The translations under genes were made by a program, and so were the position numbers. The notes beneath the pieces were generated by a model. That model saw nothing but the letters and a program-made list of their open reading frames with translations. It did not search any database and had not been told where the DNA came from. Positions 52,193-62,164 of a stretch of DNA of 64,000 nt are shown here, one piece after another. Numbering within the stretch: position 1 is the first letter of the stretch; every line of letters begins with the position of its first letter. The DNA comes from Lepidostoma basale (lineage: Eukaryota; Arthropoda; Insecta; Trichoptera; Lepidostomatidae), in contig JAHDVF020000086.1 of assembly GCA_022606425.2 (NCBI GenBank), positions 134,501 to 198,500 of the forward strand, in the 5' to 3' direction.

Positions 52193-52930
52193 ATGTTAAT
52201 AAGTCCAAGGTAATGATTTTTGGAGAGGAAGAAACAATGACAGTCTGCAACATTAGCGTGAATGGTGATAATTTGGAGCAAGTAGTTGAGTTCGTGTATT
52301 TAAGTAGTATGTTTACAAGAGATGGGCGAGTGGAGAGGGATATTGAAAGAAGGGTTGGGGCAGGCAACAAAGTGAATGGTGCACTTAAAGCTGTCATCGC
52401 AAACAAAAACCTATCCAAAAAAGCTAGAATGGCAGTGCACAATGGTGTTCTTCTACCAACACTTATATATGGAAGCGAAGCATGGAACTGGCAAAAGAAG
52501 GATGGAAGTAGAACAAATGCAGTAGAAATAAGATCTCTTAGACGAATGTGTGATACTCTGTGTATGATAGAGTGTCGAATGAAGATATAAGAAGTGAATG
52601 CGGTGCGAATTATGGCGTCATGAACAAAATAATGAAAGGATCATTAAGATGGTTTGGACATATGGAAAGAATGAATGAAGAAAGAATGGTAAAAAAATTA
52701 TATGTTAATGATGTAAATGGAACCAGAAATAGAGGAAGACCGAGGAAAACGTGGCACGATCAAATAAATCAAATATTGAATGTCGGCCATGTGAGGAGTC
52801 AGAGAAATCGACGCTCGTGCATGACACGATGTATGAATATTGAGGAAGCGAGAGAAATATGTCAGGAAAGAAAACTTTGGCTGTTCATTCACGGCGGACA
52901 CGGCGTGATGGTTAGTTAGTTCGTTAGTAA
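52193..52930 (+). mobile_element. LINE-A copy, nearly continuous
   Basis: Two overlapping open frames (52213-52590 and 52560-52919) read NISVNGDNLEQVVEFVYLSS, MFTRDGRVERDIERRVGAGN, NLSKKARMAVHNGVLLPTLI, MKGSLRWFGHMERMNEERMV and GRPRKTWHDQINQIL. They are separated by one frameshift in the CDTLCMIEC region. The last residues before the tail differ (KLWLFIHGGHG instead of SAYPFGE), a ~20-bp replacement. TTAG tail at 52908-52925. Confidence 0.88.
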
Positions 52931-53398
52931 GTCTATGTATGAACGTAGTATCATCTTTCTACGTGAAAATATAAGCACGTATTTTCAATACGTGTTTTGG
53001 GATTATCAGATTAATATTTTCCATAAATAAAATCATAAAATCAACCCTTCGACTGGCTGTGTGTCACATATGATACGCATTGCCTCGCATACGCACTTGG
53101 GTAGCACCGTTTACCGTAGTTCAACCACCCACGATCACGTCTGTAGCTTTATCAGAGAGTTACGTTATATAAGGGTTGCTACGTCATAATGGTGAGGTAT
53201 GTCTCTACCTGGGATGACTTACAAGAGCTTATGTATCTATTTCAGAGAGTTATGAACGCACCAAAAGCACGAGAATTTGTATATTTTTAGAAATTATTAT
53301 ATATGATTTTCAAAAAACGTTATTTAAAATGCCTGTTTTCTACAAGTTTTATGATTTTATTTTATTTTTGTTGGGACACATACTAAGCATCTCATGTA
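52931..53398. other. No gene seen
   Basis: Unassigned; a less A+T-rich part at 53045-53200. Confidence 0.4.
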
Positions 53399-53399
53399 T

Positions 53400-53605
53400 T
53401 GTACAATTGTCTTCTTCTTCTGTTTCTTCCTTGTTGTCGACCTATGTGACCTGTTTTCCAGAACGTTGCTTTTCCAGAACCTATGAGGTGATTCCCAGCT
53501 GTTTTTTTTTTCATATTTTAGGAGGTCTTCTACGAGGTCGTGAAGCTGATTATATAGTGCAATATAAGGGGGTCTTGTGGTGTCCATTCTTAAGAGATGT
53601 TCTCA
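53400..53605 (-). mobile_element. LINE-F 3' end
   Basis: The minus strand reads YIALYNQLHDLVEDLLKY, a broken RPRRRPPKI, and SHRSTTRKKQKKKTI. Same terminus as 21961-22172. Confidence 0.5.
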
Positions 53606-53704
53606 ACAATAATTTTGTGTATGAGGAAAAAAACGTTTGCATAAATTTATTTTTCAATGTCATCATTTTTAGTTGTTTCAGCATCACGTTTATCCTAGCA
53701 TATT

Positions 53705-53960
53705 AACTTCTTCTTAAAATTATTCTTATTGCTTTATTTTGGATGATGGTCAATCTTTGCATTTTGTCAAAAAAAATATGCTGCTATAGTAATCTATATG
53801 AGGGAGAATGATTGCATTATACACGGTCTTGCATGTTTCTGCACTGATATCTCGTCTAATCCTGCCCAGAAGTGATATTTTTTTAGCCATCTTCTACACC
53901 TAAATATTTGAATTCGTACATTTCTTCTATAATTCCAGTCTGGGTAAAAAGATGGATGAT
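53705..53960 (-). mobile_element. CR1/Jockey-like LINE fragment
   Basis: The minus strand across frames reads RRDISAETCKTVYNAIILPH, IDYYSSIFF and IIQNKAIRIILRS, the RT C-terminal NAIILPHIDYCSSI-type motif. Confidence 0.6.
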
Positions 53961-53964
53961 AGTC

Positions 53965-54065
53965 GCACAGGATATAGAAAACGTTTGAAGAGGCCTACAT
54001 CCAACAGTAAAGAGATGGCTAGGGAGAAAAAGAAGAACGGAGAAAGTTGTTCTTAAAAAAAACAT
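53965..54065 (+). mobile_element. LINE-C-like 3' end
   Basis: Plus strand: RTGYRKRLKRPTSNSKEMAR-like sequence, the terminus of the same family as 8230-8290, ending in AAAAAGAAGAAC. Confidence 0.5.
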
Positions 54066-54600
54066 AGTTTTATTAAATTATTATTTAATGCCCCCGAAAC
54101 CTTTGAACTACGTATTTACAAAAAAATCGTTTTTTTTTAAGAATTCTATGTATATAATACTGCATCAAATACTTTTGATTAATATTGCTTTAATATACAA
54201 TATCGCCTCTGCAAAATTGGCACTATAAAATCTACCGTGCAATGTAGCTAAAAAACTACGAGATGGATTTCGCTAAAATTTAAAGGGTTTTTGAAGGGGG
54301 GGAAACCGTTTTTTTGCATTTATAGCCCCAGATATAATTTCGAAAAAAAAATTAAGATGTAATTTGAAATTTATTTATTAATATACTCGTATTTTCGATG
54401 TCTATTCTTTTTAAATCTGAAGTAATGAAACTGTTTTGGATTTTTTCCCACTAAGATTTCTGAGGCCGCTACATTGCGCGGCAGATTTTTGAAGAGGTGA
54501 TATTGTATATTATATTATATTTAAACAATGTTTAAAAAAAATAGTTGGGTGCATCACTGTTTATATAAAAAGCATGACAATTTTTAAACCAAAAATCTCA
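54066..54600. other. No gene seen
   Basis: A+T-rich; ATACTCGTAT at 54383-54392. Confidence 0.4.
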
Positions 54601-54604
54601 CTGA

Positions 54605-54968
54605 CTAATCCCCTCTGCCTACCCTTCCGGGTAGGCAGAGGGGATGGATCGCCACATTGTTCTATCCTGACATAACTCTCGCGCATCTTTAACATTCACA
54701 CATCGTGACATGCACGCGTCGATTGTTCCTACTTCGAACGTGGCCGCCTTTCAAAAACTGACTGATTTGGTCATGCCATGTCTTTTTTGGCCTTCCTCGA
54801 CTTCTTTTTCATTCTCACTACTTGTATATATCTTTTTAACCATTCTTTCGTCATCCATTCGTTCCATATGTCCATACAATCTTAGTGGTCCTTTCTTAAT
54901 TTTTTTTATCACGCACTCATCCGCCTTACATTCCTTTCTTACTTCATCGTTAGATATTAACATATTAG
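54605..54968 (-). mobile_element. LINE-A2 copy ending in a perfect short palindrome
   Basis: The minus strand reads ECKADECVIKKIKKGPLRLY, GHMERMDDERMVKKIYTSSE and KRHGMTKSVSF. The 3' end is replaced by an exact 15-bp inverted repeat, CCCCTCTGCCTACCC-TTCC-mirror (54608-54641), instead of a tail. Confidence 0.75.
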
Positions 54969-55044
54969 ATATAACAGAACAATCCATGAGTTATTTCCTG
55001 AAATACAGACCCTTTTGTGAATAGTTTGTTTAAAAAATAAATCG

Positions 55045-55195
55045 TATATATAGAATGTCGGCAGAGGAGTCGGAGAATTCGACGTGCGTGCATCACACGG
55101 TGTATGAATGTTGAGGAAGCGAGAGCAGTATGTCAGGAAAGAAAATAGTGGCAGTCCATTATTACTGCCTACCGCTTTGGGAAGACACGGGCCTT
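55045..55195 (+). mobile_element. LINE-A 3' fragment
   Basis: Covers VGRGVGEFDVRAS-like frames, NVEEARAVCQERK and the GGGAAGACACG end, without tail. Confidence 0.65.
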
Positions 55196-55429
55196 TATTC
55201 ATCTATTTATTTATTCAGTAAGGGCAGCATACAGCGATATCAATATATTAATTAAGAAACATTAAGCAAAATAATAAATAAAGCCAATTACACGCTACCA
55301 CAGATACAATAAACAGTTAATTGAATTTAAGCTAAGGCAAAATACGGTCAAACAAAATGATCGAGACTTAAACATAATAATAGCAGTAGAAATAAAAACA
55401 AAATTAAAGTATAAATAAAAGTAAAAATA

Positions 55430-55768
55430 TAACTAACTAACTAACTAACTAACTAACCATCACGCCGTCTCTCTGAAGGGGTAGGCAGAAAGAATGGACT
55501 GCCACACTTTTCTTTCCTGATATTTCTCTTGCTTCCTCAACATTCATACATCGTGTCATGCACGCGCGTCGATTTCTCTGACTCCTCACATGGCCGACAT
55601 TCAATATTTGATTTATTTGATCGTGCCACGTTTTCTTCGGTCTTCCTCTATTTCTGGTTCCATTTACATCATACATATAATTTTTTTTACCATTCTTTCT
55701 TCATTCATTCTTTCAATATGTCCAAACCATCTTAATGATCCTTTCATTATTTTGTTCATTATATTCAA
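55430..55768 (-). mobile_element. LINE-A copy
   Basis: Six TAAC units. Two frames give NGTRNRGRPKKTWHDQINQI to CMNVEEAREIS, and MNKIMKGSLRWFGHIERMNE. Low decay. Confidence 0.85.
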
Positions 55769-55809
55769 CTATTATTTCGATGGCGTTATGTTTACAAATA
55801 CTTAAGCTT

Positions 55810-55885
55810 ATTGAAGATTCCTTGAGGCCCTATGCACCACGGAGGTGTGACAGGACAAAAAGAAGAAGAAAGAAGAAGCTTATTG
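55810..55885 (+). mobile_element. LINE-E 3' end
   Basis: Plus strand: LRPYAPRRCDRTKRRRKKK, equal to the end of 10283-10525. Confidence 0.55.
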
Positions 55886-56615
55886 TATGACATCTATGAT
55901 CTATTTATTCCAACTACCACTTACCGCTACTGCCATCTATTGCAAAACGGCGGAAGCAAAGTTATACACCTAATATTATAATATCATGTAATATAATATT
56001 ATGGTCTCATCCACGCCGAAAGGTTGCTTCTATCGCTTTTTTGAATTGAATAAATGAACATCCGTCAAGAGATTTTAGTAAAATCATTACATCATGATAC
56101 ATTTTCAAAAAAGAAATCAACTTTTAGAAGCTACCTTAAAAGTAAATATCAGTTTATGTAATTCACTACTCCATGATATCTGTAATAACAATTTACTACT
56201 GAAAAAACTATAACTATTCAAAATTCATAAGGTTTGAGTTTACTGCCGTCGCTACGAGCCAGTTAAGAAGGTAACTTTGCGTTATATCCGTATAATTTAC
56301 CACTGATATAACGTTAAATGTTCCCGCTTTAGTGCCACGGCAACGCGGTGGAGGGGGTAAGGAGAGACGAAGGAACGCGCGCTGAATATTAAGCCCAGTA
56401 ATCAGCGATTAATGTTGGGGGTGAAATGTATTTCAAGGGATGATCCCACCATAAACCTTTGAGAAAGCCTGACACGTAGCCCGCAGCTTCTCAAACTTTC
56501 AGAGATCGTGATTTTATTTAAATTTTGATTTATTTTATTGCACTCATAACTTACATAGTGAAAGCATTTAAGGACAGGTAAATCTAAACCCTTAAATTAT
56601 TAATCATTATAATTT
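55886..56615. other. No gene seen
   Basis: Unassigned. 56066-56100 (TCAAGAGATTTTAGTAAAAT) is the reverse complement of the single-copy left part of the 46.7-kb hammerhead element. Confidence 0.4.
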
Positions 56616-56617
56616 CA

Positions 56618-56870
56618 ATCGAAAGATCTCATATCTGGGTCATATACTGCGTGGGGAAAAGTACCACCTTCTCCAACTGATATTCGGGGAAAAATTGAGG
56701 GACGCCGAGGGCCCGGAAGGAGACAAATGTCCTGGCTGCGAAACGTGAGGGAATGGACCGGAATCCGAAGTGTCGAGGAGCTGTTCCGAGCGACACAGGA
56801 CAGGGACAGGTTCGCCGAGGTGATCGCCAACGTTGGGGGAACCCGACAGGGCACTTGAAGAAGAAGAAGA
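56618..56870 (+). mobile_element. LINE-D C-terminal end, well preserved
   Basis: Plus strand: SYLGHILRGEKYHLLQLI, a +1 shift, then GKIEGRRGPGRRQMSWLRNV, REWTGIRSVEELFRATQDRD and RFAEVIANVGGTRQGT followed by a stop and a GAAGAAGAAG tail. Minus-strand frames over it are shadows. Confidence 0.82.
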
Positions 56871-56905
56871 TAATTTCAATTATTTTGCTCTGTCCTGACA
56901 CAACT

Positions 56906-57085
56906 GTCGACCTTCGCGGCAGAGTGGTAAGAGCTCTACTTCCATACCTATGGTCCCGGGTTCGATTCTCAGCGATGACAGTTTGATTGTCACACTGTCT
57001 TTGGTCTGGTGTAGAATTCTCTTAACAATAAAATGGCGATAGATTGGCTACCGATCACATGTCATAAGAATAAAAAAAAATAGTA
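56906..57085 (+). mobile_element. tRNA-derived SINE (SINE-T), shorter copy
   Basis: Box A TGGCAG..GGCAGAGTGGTAAG-type sequence near 56917-56930 and box B GGTTCGATTCT near 56959. Same body (CACTGTCTTTGGTCTGG, CACATGTCAT). It follows the LINE-D tail by 35 bp and ends in an A run. Confidence 0.82.
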
Positions 57086-57244
57086 ATACTTATTTATATT
57101 TGAATTAATTTACGATAATGTAAGAAGTAATAATGGCCACCGCATAATTGAAAAGGGTCCAACAGATATGGCGATAACTTCATATATAATTAATGTATTT
57201 TGTTTAAATTTGGGTCAAAACAAGTAAAAACATAATTTAACTTA
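57086..57244. other. No gene seen
   Basis: Unassigned. Confidence 0.35.
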
Positions 57245-57472
57245 AAAACTAACTAACCATCACGCCGTCTCCCGGGAGGGGTAGGCAGAAAGAATAGAAC
57301 GCCATACTGTTCTGTCCTGACATACTTCTCTCGATTCCTCTACACTCATACATCGATTTCTCCGACTTCTCACGAGACCGATTTTTAATATTTTATTGAT
57401 TTAATCGTGCCACGTTTTCCTTGGTCTTCCTCTATTTCTAGCTCCGTTCTAGATTCATTCATTCATCCATTC
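57245..57472 (-). mobile_element. LINE-A 3' fragment
   Basis: Two TAAC units, then the C-terminal region to NGARNRGRPRKTW, 5'-truncated. Confidence 0.75.
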
Positions 57473-58034
57473 GAAATGTGTTTTACAAAAATATTTAATA
57501 AATAAAAGTGGAATAATACAACGCTGTAAATTCAATTCCAAATTTATAACAATAGTGTTAACGCATTTACCTTCAATATATATTTTTTAAATCTCACAAA
57601 CCTCTTACTTCAATAAATCAAGACATCAAAAATATATTTAAATTGGCGGTGACAAGATAAATGACGTCACACAGCGATAATATTTAATTGCCGACACAAG
57701 TGTCGAGTGCATGCCCGCATTACCGAGGAGATTCGCTCCGGAGCGGCTAATAGATCCCCGGGGGTTTGTCGGCGAGAGAAATGTCGCGAGAGAAAAAAAA
57801 AATCATGGGATAAGCCATTCTTTTGAGCTGGGCGTGTGAAACCTCCCAGGAGATGTGTCTCGCTATCTCGACACGACGTAAAATAAAATATATCAAATCA
57901 GTTTTTTCCCCCGTTCGAGAAAGCTCATTTAATTTGACGAATTCGAATTTCACTAGTTGTAATATTATACGGTACAGAATACTATAATTTTTTAAAGCGT
58001 TTATGTATTTTTTATTTGGGTATTTCGGAATAAG
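57473..58034. other. No gene seen
   Basis: Unassigned; 57660-57850 is less A+T-rich. 57912-57960 matches 43040-43095. Confidence 0.4.
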
Positions 58035-58090
58035 ATTACTAACAAACTAACTAACTAACCATCACGCCGTTTCTCTGGACGGGTAGGCAT
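58035..58090 (-). mobile_element. LINE-A tail stub
   Basis: Three TAAC units plus about 40 bp of the 3' end. Confidence 0.6.
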
Positions 58091-58149
58091 TACGTTACGA
58101 TTTTATAATACATTATAATGTCATTGATTTAAGGCTATGGTGTTAGTCT

Positions 58150-58695
58150 TTAACACTCTCTTCCCTACGATGGGTATCTTCTACACGTTGCTTCAAATAA
58201 CCATCAATACCTCTATAAATATAATAAATACAACGTTAAGATTTGAGGTATTCCACCATAATATATTTACGCATTGATTTAAAAAATAATATTAATAATA
58301 ATCAGAATTTTTCGGGTACATCCAAAATATTTTGTGAAATCGGTAACAAAATTCGTAGCGCTGAGTGCGTGACACTATGTTCGCATCTCACTCTTGCATA
58401 CTTCACTGTGGAATCGCGAGGAGCTCAATGTTCTCACTGCCGCCGGCAGTAGCTCTCGGGCTTGCAATCATAGTGGACCTATGCCCGTTCCGTGAGCGTT
58501 GCCAGATGTTTTTTTTAATGTTTTCAGCAAATAAATCTCAATTATTATAATTTTTGACTTCAATTATAATTAATTAAGGGAATTAGCTATGAATGATATT
58601 TTTTTTCGATTTAATATTGCTAATTTTTTATTGGGTACTGACTCCCCAACACCGGAACGCGCGTTTTTATTTTAGCACCGTAAGGGAAAGGTTAA
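58150..58695 (-). mobile_element. piggyBac-type MITE with TTAA on both sides
   Basis: TTAA (58150-58153) then CACTCTCTTCCCTACG; at the other end CGTAAGGGAAAGG then TTAA (58692-58695). The termini are an imperfect inverted repeat. An inverted relative of 12789-13292. No transposase: ~540 bp, non-autonomous. Confidence 0.72.
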
Positions 58696-58699
58696 AAAA

Positions 58700-58775
58700 A
58701 AATAGTTTTCGTCTTCTGAACGTACATTCACTATACACACTATACACCACATATACTATACATATGAAAGATTAC
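58700..58775 (-). mobile_element. LINE-B scrap with ACTATACAC minisatellite
   Basis: Minus-strand LINE-B sequence (TTCAGAAGAC) carrying an expansion of CACTATACA units; the same expansion is on the plus strand at 58966-59030. Confidence 0.5.
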
Positions 58776-59044
58776 AGATGGTATAAAATCATATGGATCG
58801 GAATAAGATAACAGTCATTTATATTTATTTTCTTTGATAACGAAAGCATAGATTGTTTTACCTAGCGACCCGGCCGCCAGAACTAGCCTGCCTCTGGTGA
58901 CACACATCGGTGGGAAGAGCAAATAGTCTGCTGAACGCAATCTCTTCGGAGATCGACGTCTTTCATATGTACGTATAGTGTGTAGTGAATAGTGTGTATA
59001 GTGTGTATAGTGAATGTACGTTCGACGAATACTCTTTTAAAAAC

Positions 59045-59226
59045 AAAATAAAAAACTAATACAGAGACTTCAATCAATGATATTAGAATTTATTTTACAA
59101 TCTTCAATATAAGCAGAAAATAGCTCATTATTATGAATAAGAAATCTGGTCGTGTACAGGCTCGAACCCAAGTCCCCTGGATCAGGAGTTATGCGTTCCA
59201 TCCCCTAAACCACCACCACCCGTGAC
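59045..59226 (-). mobile_element. tRNA-like SINE (different from SINE-T)
   Basis: Minus strand: box A TGGTTTAGGGG (59202-59212) and box B GGTTCGAGCC (59159-59168), both exact consensus matches with 33 bp between them. A ~110-bp A+T-rich body follows. It does not fold as a full tRNA with CCA-side pairing by eye, so SINE is preferred. Confidence 0.6.
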
Positions 59227-59372
59227 TTTATAGAGTATCTTGTCTTAAAAATGTCGAATCATCTCTCATGCGTTCCTGGTATTATATTGTATACATTATA
59301 TTTACCTGTACTCAATAGATGCCTTAGAGTATTTGTTGGTGGTTGAGGTATTAGTTTTGTAAAACTCCATTA

Positions 59373-59472
59373 TTAATTTATAATAGTAAACACGAGTGTT
59401 TAGTGGTTTTACTTGGATTTAATTTATATAATTTAAAACCACTAAACAATCGGGCTTACTATTATAAATTAA
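59373..59472. mobile_element. Palindromic 100-bp MITE
   Basis: Arms of about 40 bp (TTAATTTATAATAGTAA...AGTGGTTTTA and its mirror) with a short centre. No GAAAC core. It splits LINE-B. Confidence 0.7.
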
Positions 59473-59599
59473 GATTCCTTAAACATTAATATTGTTTGTA
59501 ACGTCTGTTTAAATAATTAAATGGTTTTATTCTATATTTCTTAAATAATTTATAATTTTCATTAAATAAATATTATTTTTAATATTTTCATAATTTTTT

Positions 59600-59762
59600 A
59601 ACTAAATAATCACGCCATTTACTCAAATAGGTAGGCATAAAAATAATGAAACACGCATATCTTTCCTGAAATACTTCTCTCTTTTCCCAAACATTCATAC
59701 ATCGTGTCATGTACGCACGTCGATTTCACCGACTCCTCACGAGATTACTCCCGGACTATAAT
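59600..59762 (-). mobile_element. LINE-A 3' fragment
   Basis: Degenerate tail, then the C-terminal region to the CMTRC/VRSR segment. Confidence 0.6.
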
Positions 59763-59924
59763 TTATTTTTAACTAACTGATTTAATTTGAATTATTTTTT
59801 AATTTTTATTTTTATTATTATTATTATCATTGTCATTGTCATTGTAAGACTAGTATGATTATTTTTTAAACATTTTTTTAAATAACTGTTTTAACAAAAT
59901 AACATACAATAATATGCATAAATG
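59763..59924. repeat. A+T-rich and TTATTA/CATTGT microsatellite-like DNA
   Basis: Short runs of TTATTA and three CATTGT units near 59828-59846. Confidence 0.5.
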
Positions 59925-60095
59925 ATCCGACAGATTTCAGGTTTAAACTGAAAACCCATCTTTTTCATATTTCATACCCAATTTAAACATTTATACTTTG
60001 TTCTACTATACTTTTAACCGATCGCGAAAATTTTGATTTTTAGATTTAAAACATGTCTTAATGCGCCCTTGAGAGATTATTATTATTATTTATTA
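59925..60095 (+). mobile_element. L2/CR1-like LINE 3' end
   Basis: Plus strand: DPTDFRFKLKTHLFHISYPI, then a 3' UTR ending GCGCCCTTGAGAGATTATTA, with a (TTATTA) tail. The FK.LKTHLF terminus and GCGCCCTTGAG 3' end are typical of L2/CR1-type elements. A relative is at 62165-62530 (-). Confidence 0.65.
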
Positions 60096-60189
60096 TTAAT
60101 ACAGAAAAAAATATGGGCTTCATTTATTTATAAAAATATTACAGCATAAAATTAGTGCTTTTTATGATAAATCTTAATTAAATATAAAT

Positions 60190-60372
60190 GGGTAAAGTAG
60201 AGGGACGTCGGGGAGTTGGTAGAAGGCAGCTGTCCTAGCTGTAGAACATCGAAGAGTGGACAGGAATAACAAGAGTTCAGAACCTGTTCCAAGTGGCGCA
60301 GGATAGAGATGCCTTTGCTGTTGTGATCGCTAACGTTGGGGTGACCTGACACGGTACCGAAAGAAGATATGT
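60190..60372 (+). mobile_element. LINE-D 3' end
   Basis: Plus strand: VEGRRGVGRRQLS, EEWTGITRVQNLFQVAQDRD and AFAVVIANVGVT before the stop. Confidence 0.7.
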
Positions 60373-60451
60373 AAAATGGGAATTTTAAGATTCAAACATC
60401 TTTTTTAAATAATTATTTGTATAGAAAGTATTTCTATATATATTACTAGCT

Positions 60452-60712
60452 GACCCGGCAACGCTTCGCTATTGCTAAATTCGAGTACATAAATAAACCC
60501 AATATATATTCAACAAATACAATTAAAGTTCAATAACAATTCGTTTATTTATTGGATTAAATGCCATGTGTATGGATGCAAAAATGTGTGTCTATATCTT
60601 TAAAACAAAGTTTCAATCCAAGCAAACTCGCTGTGAATTATAAACTTGAATACATATTACTAAGGTAATTGAAAAACTATTTTTTGAATATTTTATATGA
60701 AATTTAATAATC
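60452..60712 (+). repeat. Element with CTAGCTGACCCGGCAACG terminus
   Basis: The start CTAGCTGACCCGGCAACGCT resembles a terminal sequence common in many invertebrate dispersed repeats. The class is not certain to me, and the remaining ~240 bp have no open frame. Confidence 0.45.
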
Positions 60713-60713
60713 A

Positions 60714-60840
60714 AATAAACAATATTATATCACATTTGCAGAAAACATTCATTATATTAAAGAAACAAAACTCTTGATTTTGTTGTCCATGAAATTCACA
60801 TCAGAGCCAATAAAGTAAGTTTCTACGATCGTGATTTCGG
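60714..60840 (+). repeat. 126-bp repeat, left of an inverted pair
   Basis: Reverse complement of 62246-62372 (TTGTTGTCCATGAAATTCAC...CGATCGTGATTTCG). The pair encloses about 1.4 kb. Confidence 0.8.
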
Positions 60841-60894
60841 CACTGCGAGTCCGCTGGCGTGGAATAGTAATATAGATGATAATACTACAAAAGC

Positions 60895-61078
60895 CTCCCT
60901 TCCCGACTTCCACAACTGTATCCCTCGCCGCTCTGCGCCATTGACCTCCTGCCACTCGTTTAATGTCATCAGACCATCTTGCTTGTGATCTGCCAGAATT
61001 TGTGTAGCTGTTTCTCTTTCGCCACTCCAGGCCAGAAGATCTTATCACCCGTTGTCCTTGCTTTATGACCGATCCCAT
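60895..61078 (-). mobile_element. LINE-C-like C-terminal fragment
   Basis: Minus strand: GMGSVIKQGQRV, WRKRNSYTNSGRSQARWSDD and VAGGQWRRAARDTVVEVGKG, equivalent to the GRP..RWTDD block at 8160. Confidence 0.65.
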
Positions 61079-61336
61079 TCCATTTAAACATTAGTTATTT
61101 TACACGCTGCATCGGCAACTTTGGTCCGATCCTTGATTCATCAATTTTGGGCCCTGGAATTAAAAAAAAAAAAATTTGAATTGCCATAAGGCGGACACCG
61201 AAGAGACGCATAAGGCAAAATTTAAATTTCCATACAATGAATGAATTACAACTGTTTTTCACTTGTTTGCTGAAGATATTCTTCATATAAAAGGCAGTTC
61301 ATGCTATATGCATAATAATAATAATAATAATTAGGC
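61079..61336. other. No gene seen
   Basis: Unassigned. Confidence 0.35.
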
Positions 61337-61352
61337 TAATTTGTCAAATTAA

Positions 61353-61960
61353 CTAACTAACTAACTAACCATCACGCCGTCTCCCCGAAAGTGTAAGCAG
61401 AGAGAATGGACTGTCACACTTTTACTGATGCGGCACTCCATCCTTCTCTTTTCGCCCCGCGGGAGGCGCGGTGTGATGGGTTGCGAACCTCATCGCCACC
61501 AATAGGCATCTCCCGCGCACACTTCGATCGTCCAACACCCACAAAATAAATCTAAAACAAATAATATAAAATACAATGATATAAAATAAAATAACAAAAT
61601 AAAAATAATTTAACACAAAATGTTCTTTTTAGACGGTGCACATATTGTCTATTTAATTTATAATATGTTCCACGTATCCACTGTTTTTTAATTTAGCACA
61701 TAATGTAATAACACATAATGTTTTTTTCGATGTTGCACATGTTGACTTGGACGATCCGGACATTTGTGTTTATTTAATTTATGTTACACGTATCCACCAT
61801 TTTTTAAATTATCTGTAGTAAGGCACTTAACCAGCAAGAACTTGAAAATAATATTGAAGAAATGATTCAAATTGTCATTGGAACAAATGAAAAATTTATT
61901 TCTACACCTGTCAAAATTCTTTACAAAAACGATAAAACTAATAAAACCTTTTAATCTGAT
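61353..61960 (-). mobile_element. S2 SINE-like element, full length, 16-bp TSD
   Basis: A 608-bp element flanked by TAATTTGTCAAATTAA at 61337-61352 and 61961-61976. On the minus strand: a ~480-bp non-coding body, GCCGCATCAG, then the LINE-A-type 3' end (GTCCATTCTCTCTGC, GGGGAGACGGCGTGATGG) and four TTAG units. The long duplication and LINE-A tail indicate mobilisation by the LINE-A reverse transcriptase. No clear box A/B in the 5' part, so it may be a LINE-A deletion derivative rather than a true SINE. Confidence 0.85.
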
Positions 61961-61984
61961 TAATTTGTCAAATTAATTAAACTA

Positions 61985-62158
61985 ATCAGATTTTAAAGGT
62001 TGGTCATGTTAGAAGTCGGAGGAATCGACATGCGTGTATGACTCGTTGTATGAATGTGGAGGAAGCTAGAGAGGTTTGCCAGGATAGAGTAGTGTTATGG
62101 TCCATTCTCTCTGCCTACCCCTGTGGGGAAACGGCGTGATGGTTTGTTTGTTTGTTTA
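61985..62158 (+). mobile_element. LINE-A2-like 3' end with (TTTG)n tail
   Basis: Plus strand: VGHVRSRRNRHACMTRCMNV, EEAREVCQDRVVLWSILSAY and PCGETA, then GTTTGTTTGTTT instead of TTAG units. A clean, short copy of a related subfamily with a different tail repeat. Confidence 0.75.
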
Positions 62159-62164
62159 ATTTGT

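Larger units (their letters stand above)
58856..59540 (+). mobile_element. LINE-B 3' part, interrupted three times
   Basis: LINE-B pieces at 58856-58960 (RTNLPLV..VGRANSLLNAISSEIDVFHM region), about 59030-59045, 59229-59335 and 59473-59520. Between them are a GTGTATAGT minisatellite, a SINE head (59045-59226, -) and a palindromic MITE (59373-59472). Confidence 0.65.
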
